A DNA stretch of 64,000 nucleotides from Micromonospora sp. MA102 (GTDB lineage Bacteria; Actinomycetota; Actinomycetes; Mycobacteriales; Micromonosporaceae), in the NCBI RefSeq assembly GCF_025460765.1, contig NZ_JAMWEG010000007.1:62001-126000 (forward strand), given 5' to 3'. The position numbers and the translations under genes are program-made. The notes beneath the pieces were generated by a model that saw only the letters and a program-made list of their open reading frames with translations, made no database searches and was not told the DNA's origin. Numbering within the stretch: the first letter of the stretch is position 1; the number at the start of each line of letters is the position of its first letter. This document shows, one piece after another, positions 18,220-25,090 of the stretch.

Positions 18220-18890
18220 GGTGCCACCCCGCCCGGGATGTCCGGCTCCGGCCGACCGGCCGGCGACACGTTCTGCACCCGGGCCATCCCGGTGTAGGGC
18301 TGCTCCCCGGTGTGCGGCGCCCCGACCGCCCGCTCGGACGACGGCGCCGCCGGCGCCACCGGCTGTGCGGGCTGGGCCGGCGCGGTGCCGGAGCCCGACC
18401 CGTCGGAGGCGGTCAGGTTCCGGGTGAGCCGGCCGACGAGCAGGCCCGCCACCACGGCACCGGCGAGGAACGTCCCGGGATGCTGCCGGGCGTACCCTCG
18501 CACCTCGTCCAGGACGTCGCCCGGCTCCCGCTGGTCGAGCCACCCGGCGGCGCGCTGCGCCGCGTCGGCCGCCCGGCGGACCGCCTCGCCGGCCATCCCC
18601 GACTCCCCGCTCTGCTCGGCCATCGAGCCGAGCCCACGGCCGAGGTCGCGCAGCCCTTCGGCGGCCCTGTGCTGCTGCGTCCGAGCCTGGTCCCGTAGTT
18701 GCGTGGTGGCCTGGCCGGTCAGGTTCCGTGCCTGCTGCATCGCCTCCGCGGCCACGTGCCCGCCCTGCTCGGTCGCGGCGTGCGCGACCTGTCCACCCGT
18801 CTGCTTGGCGTGTTGCCCGACGCGGGACGCCTCCTGCCGCGCCTGCTCCCCGGTACCGCCCGGGGGCCGGCTCTGGTTGGTTGCCGTCAT
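18216..18890 (-). CDS. Ala/Gln-rich membrane-associated protein
   Basis: This is the first gene of the minus-strand envelope operon. The 224-aa protein has an N-terminal region of repeated Gln/Ala/Arg heptads (about 10-110), like coiled-coil late-embryogenesis-type or apolipoprotein-like helices. One hydrophobic segment follows (about 144-158, FLAGAVVAGLLVGRL), then a Pro/Ala-rich tail. GGAGG about 11 bases before ATG 18890 decides the start. It is translationally coupled to the holin-like gene. A role in membrane stress or curvature is only an inference. Confidence 0.78.
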   Translation of the reverse strand: MTATNQSRPPGGTGEQARQEASRVGQHAKQTGGQVAHAATEQGGHVAAEAMQQARNLTGQATTQLRDQARTQQHRAAEGLRDLGRGLGSMAEQSGESGMAGEAVRRAADAAQRAAGWLDQREPGDVLDEVRGYARQHPGTFLAGAVVAGLLVGRLTRNLTASDGSGSGTAPAQPAQPVAPAAPSSERAVGAPHTGEQPYTGMARVQNVSPAGRPEPDIPGGVAP

Positions 18891-19216
18891 GGCCCTACTT
18901 CCTCCCTCGCGACGTGCCGGCGAAGCTTCTGCTCCACCCGCCCGGTCACAGCAGATCGGCCGCCATTGCGGGAGCGCCATCCGGATGAACCGCGAGACCA
19001 GCTGCCTTTCGTCGAGACGCAGTGCGGCCGTGGATTACTGCACGCTTCGGCCTCTCCCGTATCCGACCGGTGAGTGCCCGCCGGACCTGCCGTTATGCCC
19101 GCCCGCTCGGTCGCGGATCCGGAGACGGCGAACGGCCGGGACGACTTCGGTCAGGCCCGCTGGGACGCCTCGAACGCGTCGACGCGGGACCGGCCGCGCA
19201 CCCGCGGCGACGAGGG
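18891..19216. other. Intergenic stretch, no gene seen
   Basis: These 326 bases separate the start of the envelope operon from the end of the reductase gene. They should hold the operon promoter (minus strand), but I cannot point to a clear -10/-35 pair. No convincing coding frame. Confidence 0.5.
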
Positions 19217-19813
19217 TCACCGGACCACCTCGTAGTGGAGGTGGGTCACGCCGGGGGCCGGGACGGCCTCGACGAGGCGGAGCCGCACGTGCTCGGGAAG
19301 CGACTGGAAGTAGGGCCGGCCGCCGCCGAGCAGGACCGGCACCTGGTGCAGGATCACCTCGTCGACCAGTCCCGCGGCGAGGGCCGCCGTCGCGACGCCG
19401 CCGCCCATGAGGGCGACGTCCTTGTCGCCGGCGGCGTCCCGCGCGGCCGCGACCGCGTCCTCGATGCCGGTGGTCACCAGCGTCTGACGGTCGTCGCTCA
19501 TACCCGGCACCGGCCGGTGGCTGAGCACGATCAGCGGCGCCGTCGGGTGCGGCGTCCCGCCGTGGACCCACCCGGAGTAGTCGTACGTGTTGCGGCCGGC
19601 CAGGCTCGCGCCGACGCGCCCGGCCGCGGCGTCGAGCACCCGGGCACTGGGCTCACTCAGGTGGAACCCGTCGAACACCTGGCTGGGGGTGTCACCGTCG
19701 AACAACCAGTCGAACAGCACCGTTCCGTCACCCAGCCCCCGCCCGGCGCCGGGGTCGCGACCGGCGATGTATCCGTCGACCGAGACCGACAGCGCGATGA
19801 ACACCTTGCTCAT
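19217..19813 (-). CDS. Dihydrofolate reductase-family (RibD C-terminal) protein
   Basis: This 198-aa NADPH-dependent reductase-like protein has the DHFR fold of RibD/YyaP type: MSKVFIALSVSVDGYIAGRD at the N-terminus, a GRNTYD core motif, MGGGVATAAL (nucleotide-binding turn) and the closing VDEVILHQVPVLLGGGRPYF. Members are often annotated as deaminase/reductases, but the substrate is rarely known. GGAGGG about 9 bases before ATG 19813 supports the start. It is divergent from an HxlR regulator across a palindrome, so it is probably that regulator's target. Confidence 0.87.
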   Translation of the reverse strand: MSKVFIALSVSVDGYIAGRDPGAGRGLGDGTVLFDWLFDGDTPSQVFDGFHLSEPSARVLDAAAGRVGASLAGRNTYDYSGWVHGGTPHPTAPLIVLSHRPVPGMSDDRQTLVTTGIEDAVAAARDAAGDKDVALMGGGVATAALAAGLVDEVILHQVPVLLGGGRPYFQSLPEHVRLRLVEAVPAPGVTHLHYEVVR

Positions 19814-19866
19814 GCCGTAAACCCTCCTCAGTTCCTTCAAGAGACTCTGCGACCGTAACAGCTCAA

Positions 19867-19896
19867 GTTCCTTAAGGGAACCCAACTTGCTACACT
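19867..19896. promoter_or_regulatory. HxlR operator and leaderless -10 box
   Basis: A near-palindrome GTTCC-TTAAG-GGAAC (19867-19881) lies where the -35 region should be, and TACACT (19891-19896) forms a -10 box 6 bases before the hxlR-type ATG at 19903. This implies a leaderless mRNA. A related half-site, GTTCCTTCAAG, is at about 19831-19841, on the reductase side. The layout suggests the HxlR protein represses both divergent genes. Confidence 0.6.
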
Positions 19897-19902
19897 GGGG
19901 TC

Positions 19903-20355
19903 ATGCAGCGCACGAACTTCGGCGAGATGGCCTGCTCGATCGCCCGCACGCTCGACGTGATCGGCGAGCCCTGGTCACCGCTGGTCCTGCGTGACGTGTA
20001 CGCCGGGTTCACCCGGTTCGAGCAGATCCAGGCGGACCTCGGCATCTCGCGCAAGGTCCTGACCGAGCGGCTGAACCACCTCGTCGACCAGGGGGTGCTC
20101 GAGCGCCGGCCCTACGACCAGCGACCCCGGTTCGAGTACGTCCTGACCGAGAAGGGCACCGAGCTGGTCGACCTGCTGATGGTCATGGTCCGCTGGGGCG
20201 ACAAGTGGCTCGCCGGTCCGGCCGGCCCGCCGGTCCTGTACCGCCATCACGCCTGCGGCGAGGTCAGCAGCGTCGACCTGCGCTGCGCGCACTGCGGCGA
20301 GCCGATGCACGCCGGTGACGTCGACCTGCTTCCCGGCCCCGGTGCGGCGATCTGA
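19903..20355 (+). CDS. HxlR-family transcriptional regulator
   Basis: This 150-aa winged-helix regulator has the HxlR core MACSIARTLDVIGEPWSPLV (about 8-27), the recognition helix ISRKVLTERLNHLVDQGVLE and the wing PRFEYVLTEKG. The tail carries CGEVSSVDLRC-x2-C, three cysteines plus a His-rich stretch (YRHHAC), resembling a small zinc knuckle. That extends the usual roughly 110-aa length. Some HxlR proteins sense electrophiles through a cysteine; here Cys10 is in the usual place. The likely target is the divergent reductase gene. Confidence 0.9.
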   Translation: MQRTNFGEMACSIARTLDVIGEPWSPLVLRDVYAGFTRFEQIQADLGISRKVLTERLNHLVDQGVLERRPYDQRPRFEYVLTEKGTELVDLLMVMVRWGDKWLAGPAGPPVLYRHHACGEVSSVDLRCAHCGEPMHAGDVDLLPGPGAAI

Positions 20356-20405
20356 CGCGGTCCCGGTCACCGCCCCGCGTCACCGACCGGCGTACCGCGG
20401 GCCGC

Positions 20406-20999
20406 TCAGCGCCCCGGCACCGGGGCCGGTCGAGGCGCTGACGGCGCGCCGGCCGTGGCCCGCCACCAGCGCCGCGAGGCCAGCGCGGCCAGCCCGGCGC
20501 CGGCGGCGTTGAGCAGCACGTCGTCGACGGAGGACACCCGGTCCAGCCGCAGCACGTACTGCGCCGTCTCGACCAGGACCGAGCAGCCCGCCGCGAGCGC
20601 CAGGATCCGCGGCACCGACGCCAGCGCCGCGAACCGCAGCGGGGCGAGGAACCCGAGCGCCGCGAACACCAGCAGGTTGCCGACGATCTGGACCGTCATG
20701 GTCAGCGGCCCGCTCCCGAGGATCGTGAGCAGGTCCCGCAACGGCACGAGGCTCACCCGACCGGAAACGGCGCCGGCCCGGCCATTCGGCAACATGATCA
20801 TCCATACCCACGGCACCGTCCCGTAGACGATGCCGACCTCGGCCAGCGACCTGCGCCACGCCGCCGCCGGCGCGGTGCCGGTGACAGTCCGGCGGCGTGC
20901 CAGAACCCACACCGCCAGCGCGGCCAACGGCAGTGCGGCAACCGTGATGAGTACGACGCCGTTGAACGTACCGATCCAGCCGTGCCAGCCCTTGACCAT
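20406..20999 (-). CDS. VanZ-like membrane protein
   Basis: This 197-aa integral membrane protein has four to five transmembrane helices and the VanZ-like closing motif VETAQYVLRLDRVSSVDDVL, then LNAAGAGLAAL. VanZ-type proteins lower teicoplanin binding in enterococci, but most actinobacterial members have no proven function. It stands alone: no vanHAX or resistance genes are adjacent. ATG 20999 starts a first helix after MVKGWHGWIG. Confidence 0.83.
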   Translation of the reverse strand: MVKGWHGWIGTFNGVVLITVAALPLAALAVWVLARRRTVTGTAPAAAWRRSLAEVGIVYGTVPWVWMIMLPNGRAGAVSGRVSLVPLRDLLTILGSGPLTMTVQIVGNLLVFAALGFLAPLRFAALASVPRILALAAGCSVLVETAQYVLRLDRVSSVDDVLLNAAGAGLAALASRRWWRATAGAPSAPRPAPVPGR

Positions 21000-21090
21000 G
21001 CCACCTCAGCTCTCGTCCGACCGCCGAATCTACCGGGCCCGGGCCGGGCAGGAGGTGCGCGGATTCGCAGGTCGTCGCCCGTACCGTGGC

Positions 21091-21150
21091 CCGGGCGGCG
21101 GATCGACACCCGCCGGCTGTCCGGGCGGCGGATCGACACCCGCCGGCTGT
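21091..21150. repeat. Two perfect 30-bp tandem copies
   Basis: A 30-bp unit beginning CCGGGCGGCGGATCGACACC is repeated exactly at 21091-21120 and 21121-21150, followed by a further CCGG. It lies in the gap of about 357 bases between the VanZ-like gene and the end of the GlxA-type gene, where I see no convincing coding frame. A 30-bp unit keeps reading frame, so a small coding repeat is possible but unsupported. Confidence 0.9.
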
Positions 21151-21356
21151 CCGGCGCGTGCATCCAGGAGGGACCCCCGGGGGCGAACAAGGGGTCGTGA
21201 CGACAGTCACCGCTTGGATCCCACCGACGAAGGGCTCACCAATGAGGCCAACTCCGCCGCGTCGCAGGGCGAGCGGCCGCCGGTGGCGGTGATCGACCGG
21301 CGACCGTCGCGGACCCGGGCCCACGGGCCACCGAACACGGGGCCGCGACCCGGGCA

Positions 21357-22331
21357 CTAACCCGCGCCGGTGCGGCGCGTCGTGCTGAATCGGCGCTGGT
21401 AGGCGGCGGGGCTGATCGACAGTTTCCGGGCGAAGACCCGTCGCATGCTCTCGTAGCTGGGGAACCCGGCGAGGGTCGCGGCCTGCGTCGCGCTGTGCCC
21501 CTGGTCGAGCAGTGCCCTGGCCATGTCGAACCGGATGTTCTCCACGTAGCGGGCCGGTGTCGTGGACAGCTCGTCGTGGAAGAGCCGGGTGAGGTGCCGG
21601 GTGCTCACGTTGAGGTGTTTCGCGAGTTCACCGAGCGAGTGGTCCCCGCGCGGGTTCGCCGTCACCAGGTCGGTGATCGTGCGGAGAGCCGGCGACCGGG
21701 GCGGCGGTCCCTGCAGCGGTGCCGAGAACTGGGACTGGCCGCCCGCACGCTGCATGTACACGACCAGGGCGCGGGCGACGTCGCGCGCCACGTCGGGCCC
21801 GTGATCATCCTCGACGAGAGCGAGCGCCAGATCAATTCCGGCCGTGACCCCGGCCGAGGTGTACGTCGTGCCGTCGCGAACGTAGATCGCGTCGGGCTCG
21901 ACGCGGGACGTCGGGTGCCGGGCGGCGAGTTCGTGCGCGACCTTCCAGTGCGTGGTCGCGCGCTTGCCGTCGAGGAGGCCGGCGGCGGCGAGGACGAACG
22001 CCCCGGTGCAGATCGACGCGACCCGACCGGCCGCGGCGGCCGGTGTCCGTACGGCGTCCGCCAGGTCGGCGGGAACACGGGCGCGCGGAAAGCGGTCGGA
22101 CCCGGCCACCAGGAACGTGTCGAAGGCCGGCTCCGACGAGATGGCGCCGTCGACCGCGATCCGGACTCCGAGGTTCGTCGTGACGTCCGCACCGGTGGGC
22201 GACAGCAACACGATGCGGTAGTCGGCGCCGAACCGGTTCGCCTCCTTGAACACCTCCGCGGGGCCGGCGACGTCCAGCAACGTCACCCCGTCGTAGACGA
22301 GGATCGCGACGCGGTGGGTGCCGGCACTCAC
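21357..22331 (-). CDS. GlxA-type AraC regulator with DJ-1/PfpI domain
   Basis: This roughly 324-aa regulator joins an N-terminal DJ-1/PfpI glutaminase-like domain (HRVAILVYDGVTLLDVAGPA at the start; ASICTGAFVLAAAGLLDGK nucleophile-elbow region with Cys) to a C-terminal AraC/XylS double helix-turn-helix (DHSLGELAKHLNVSTRHLTR, then LFHDEL; AATLAGFPSYESMRRVFARK). GTG 22331 is chosen as the family starts at about HRVAILV; an ATG at 22433 is also in frame. It is divergent from the HD-domain gene and the oxidoreductase, which are candidate targets. Confidence 0.86.
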   Translation of the reverse strand: MSAGTHRVAILVYDGVTLLDVAGPAEVFKEANRFGADYRIVLLSPTGADVTTNLGVRIAVDGAISSEPAFDTFLVAGSDRFPRARVPADLADAVRTPAAAAGRVASICTGAFVLAAAGLLDGKRATTHWKVAHELAARHPTSRVEPDAIYVRDGTTYTSAGVTAGIDLALALVEDDHGPDVARDVARALVVYMQRAGGQSQFSAPLQGPPPRSPALRTITDLVTANPRGDHSLGELAKHLNVSTRHLTRLFHDELSTTPARYVENIRFDMARALLDQGHSATQAATLAGFPSYESMRRVFARKLSISPAAYQRRFSTTRRTGAG

Positions 22332-22652
22332 CGCCGCGGTCCCTTCGGAGCCGGATCCGCGTCGGGGCGGCCGGACGCCGGCGGTACCGACCGCCGTCGG
22401 GTCGGCGCAGCGGGAGGCTCGGACACCGGTCATTGGTAGCACGCCGCCACCGCAGGCGGCGGGCTCTTCGTGGTCAAGATCGCTCAAGGTACGACGTCCA
22501 GGTGACCGGGCTCTCCGTGATCCTGGGCCGAGCGCGCCCTGTCCGGATATGAGGGATTCCTGGCCGGACGAAGGCGGCGCCGTACGACGATCGGTGGGCA
22601 GCATGGGGGCCGGAGACAGCGAACGCGAACATTTCCGGGAAGGTCAAGGATC

Positions 22653-23291
22653 ATGCCAGAGGTCATCGCGGGGTTGGAGATTCCGGAGACAGCGGCCGTC
22701 GCCGAGGCGACCAGGCGCATCCAGGAGACGACCAGCCCGCTCATCTACCACCACTCCCGGCGGGTCTTCTTCTTCGGCCTGATCCACGCGGAGCGGCTCG
22801 GCGTGAAACCGGACCCGGAGTTGCTCTACCTGGCGGCCATGTTCCACGACACCGGCCTCCTGACCCCCTTCTCCGACGTCGAGCAGCGCTTCGAGGTCGA
22901 CGGGGCCGACCACGCGCGCACGTTCCTCCTGGAGCGGGGTTTCCCGGCGGCCGCCGCGGAGACCGTCTGGACGGCGATCGCGCTGCACACCACGCCGGGC
23001 ATCCCCGACCGGATGGCCCCGGAGATCGCCACCATGTACCTCGGTGTCCTGACCGACGTCCTCGGCCTCGGCCTGGACGGACTGGACCGCGATCAGCTGG
23101 ACGAGATCCTCGCCGTCCACCCGCGAGGCGACTTCAAGAACGAGTTCCTGCGGACCTACGTCGAGGGACTGAAGAACCGGCCCGAGACCACGAACGGCAC
23201 CGTGAACTCCGACGTGCTCGAACACTTCATCCCCGGCTTCCGCCGGGTGACGACTGTCGAACGCATGCTCGGTTCGCCCTGGCCGAGCTGA
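22653..23291 (+). CDS. HD-domain protein, cyanamide-hydratase-like
   Basis: This 212-aa metal-dependent HD-superfamily protein has YHHSRRVFFFG (first His), MFHDTGL (the HD pair), then a later ALHTTPG His, giving a full metal site. It resembles the HD proteins annotated near yeast cyanamide hydratase rather than dNTPase or (p)ppGpp enzymes. It is followed 50 bases later by an NADP oxidoreductase on the same strand, with a GlxA-type regulator divergent. The three may form a catabolic or detoxification unit. The actual substrate is unknown. Confidence 0.82.
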   Translation: MPEVIAGLEIPETAAVAEATRRIQETTSPLIYHHSRRVFFFGLIHAERLGVKPDPELLYLAAMFHDTGLLTPFSDVEQRFEVDGADHARTFLLERGFPAAAAETVWTAIALHTTPGIPDRMAPEIATMYLGVLTDVLGLGLDGLDRDQLDEILAVHPRGDFKNEFLRTYVEGLKNRPETTNGTVNSDVLEHFIPGFRRVTTVERMLGSPWPS

Positions 23292-23341
23292 TCGGGCCCA
23301 CGACAAACCCAACCGACGAACGCCCTGGAGAGGATTCGAGC

Positions 23342-24280
23342 ATGCGAGCGATCACCGTACGCGACCGTGAGGCGGGTGTCGGCGGGCTCACCCTGACCGA
23401 CATGCCCTACCCGCACGCCGCCGAGAACGACGTCATCGTGCGCGTACACGCCGCGGGCTTCACCCCCGGCGAGCTCGACTGGCCGGCGACGTGGACCGAT
23501 CGCGCCGGTCGCGACCGGACACCCAGCATCCCCGGGCACGAACTGTCCGGAGTGGTGGTCGAACTCGGCTACGGGACCACCGGCCTCACCGTCGGCCAGC
23601 GGGTGTTCGGGCTGACCGACTGGGCCCGCGACGGATCCCTCGCCGAATACACCGCGGTGGAGGCTCGCAACCTCGCTCCCCTCGCGGCCGACATCGACCA
23701 CACCGTGGCCGCCGCATTGCCCATCTCGGGGCTGACCGCGTGGCAGGGACTGTTCGACCACGGCCACCTCACGACCGGCCAGACCGTCCTCATCCACGGC
23801 GCCGCCGGCGGGGTCGGCTCGCTCGCCGTCCAGCTCGCGCGGGAGGTGGGCGCCCGCGTGATCGGGACCGGCCGGGCCGGCGACCGCGATGTTGCGCTCG
23901 GCCTCGGCGCGCACATCTTCCTCGACCTGGACGCCGACGAGCTGCAGCACGCCGGCGAGGTGGACCTGGTGCTCGACGTCATCGGCGGCGACATCCTCGC
24001 GCGATCGACCGAACTGGTACGGCCGGGCGGCACCGTCGTCACCATCGCCGTGCCGCCCACCGTGCAGCCGAAGGGCGGGCGAGCGGTCTTCTTCGTCGTC
24101 GAGCCTGATCGCGTCCGGCTGGCAGATCTCGCCCACCGGGTGCGGACCGGGCGGCTCAACCCCATCGTCGGCGCCGTGCGGCCGTTCTCCGAGGCGACCT
24201 CCGCGTTCGCCCGCGACCGCCGCACGCCGGGCAAGACGATCATCCAGGTCGCGGACGAGCAGGGAACGCCGCAGTCGTGA
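23342..24280 (+). CDS. NADP-dependent quinone-oxidoreductase-type dehydrogenase
   Basis: This 312-aa medium-chain dehydrogenase belongs to the zeta-crystallin/quinone reductase branch and has no zinc. A GroES-like N-terminal half (GHELSGVVVELG) precedes a Rossmann half with VLIHGAAGGVGSLAVQLARE and the later LVLDVIGGD. The zinc-ligand cysteines of alcohol dehydrogenases are missing, as expected for this branch. It follows the HD gene on the same strand and is probably co-transcribed. Confidence 0.9.
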   Translation: MRAITVRDREAGVGGLTLTDMPYPHAAENDVIVRVHAAGFTPGELDWPATWTDRAGRDRTPSIPGHELSGVVVELGYGTTGLTVGQRVFGLTDWARDGSLAEYTAVEARNLAPLAADIDHTVAAALPISGLTAWQGLFDHGHLTTGQTVLIHGAAGGVGSLAVQLAREVGARVIGTGRAGDRDVALGLGAHIFLDLDADELQHAGEVDLVLDVIGGDILARSTELVRPGGTVVTIAVPPTVQPKGGRAVFFVVEPDRVRLADLAHRVRTGRLNPIVGAVRPFSEATSAFARDRRTPGKTIIQVADEQGTPQS

Positions 24281-24446
24281 TCGGTGGGCGGATGCCAGCG
24301 GCTTGCCGATCGCCGGCACGGCATTCCGGCGCGCCCGCCGTTCAGCAGGCGATTCAACCTCCGCGCAAGGTTTGTCCACACCTCCACCGGAAGCCTCTGA
24401 CGCAGATGCCCCGGACGCACCGGGGCGACTCGCACAGGAGGTTCCC

Positions 24447-24854
24447 ATGCAGTTTCGGCGAATCGCGACGGTGGGCGCCGTCGCCACCGGTGGGGTGCTG
24501 ACGTTCGTCGCGCCGGCCTCGGCCGCCGCGCCGTCGATGCAGGCGGCGGCGAGCCCGCCGTCCGCCTGCTACGGCGACTACTCGTACGACGGCGGCGCGT
24601 TCGCCTGCTTCGCTCCCTACGGGGAGCACCTCTGGGTCTGCGACACGGGCTCGAACCACCACCCGGTGGTGAACTACGCGATCAACGGTGGCTCGTGGAG
24701 CGGCAACAAGCACTACTACCCCGGCTACGGCAACTGCGTCGACATCGACCTCGACATCGCCGAGACCGGCTACATCAGGTTCACCGTCGCGAACTACGAA
24801 GGGTCCACGTTCGTCAGCGGCAGCCGGCTCTTCGAGGTCTCCGCCGACGGCTGA
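24447..24854 (+). CDS. Small secreted protein of unknown function
   Basis: This 135-aa protein has a clear Sec signal peptide (MQFRRIATVGAVATGGVLTF, then VAPASAAA, cleavage near residue 29). The mature domain of about 105 residues has four cysteines (ACYGDYSYDGGAFACF, VCDTG, NCVDIDLD) that could form two disulfides, and many Tyr and Gly. A strong AGGAGG precedes the ATG. I do not recognise the family. It ends in a good terminator and stands alone, between the oxidoreductase and the SARP gene. Confidence 0.75.
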   Translation: MQFRRIATVGAVATGGVLTFVAPASAAAPSMQAAASPPSACYGDYSYDGGAFACFAPYGEHLWVCDTGSNHHPVVNYAINGGSWSGNKHYYPGYGNCVDIDLDIAETGYIRFTVANYEGSTFVSGSRLFEVSADG

Positions 24855-24920
24855 CGCCGCCTGCTCGGTGCTGCCACCACGGTCCCGAGCACCACACCAC
24901 ACGTCATGTCCGTGTCAGCG

Positions 24921-24950
24921 GGCCCCGCGATTCCTCGGAGTCGCGGGGCC
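24921..24950 (+). terminator. Rho-independent terminator
   Basis: A perfect 10-bp stem, GGCCCCGCGA (24921-24930) with TCGCGGGGCC (24941-24950), is followed by TGTTTC. It ends the small secreted protein gene. Confidence 0.8.
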
Positions 24951-25033
24951 TGTTTCGGTGTCCGTCCCAGAACGTAGGCGCGGGACCCGTGCTATTCGAG
25001 TCCGTGAATGTCTCCGAGTAGACTGGAGTGGTT

Positions 25034-25051
25034 TCTTGAGCAAATCTTGAA
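25034..25051. promoter_or_regulatory. SARP heptamer repeats in own promoter
   Basis: TCTTGAG (25034-25040) and TCTTGAA (25045-25051) are direct repeats with 4-base spacing (11-bp period). Their reverse complements, CTCAAGA and TTCAAGA, match the TTCAAGA heptamers upstream of the CHAP gene. They lie 40-57 bases before the SARP GTG. This is the classic layout of SARP-binding sites, in inverted orientation, and points to autoregulation. Confidence 0.65.
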
Positions 25052-25090
25052 TCGCCTGGTCAAGCCGGGAATGGACGACAGCGGGGGACG

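Noticed and set aside
20406..20999. Glycopeptide resistance cluster
   Set aside because: A VanZ-like protein alone does not indicate this; no vanH, vanA or vanX homologue is present.
21091..21150. CRISPR array
   Set aside because: Only two directly abutting copies, no spacers and no cas genes.
24447..24854. Carbohydrate-binding module assignment for the small secreted protein
   Set aside because: Tyr/Gly richness and four cysteines are suggestive, but no recognisable family motif supports it.
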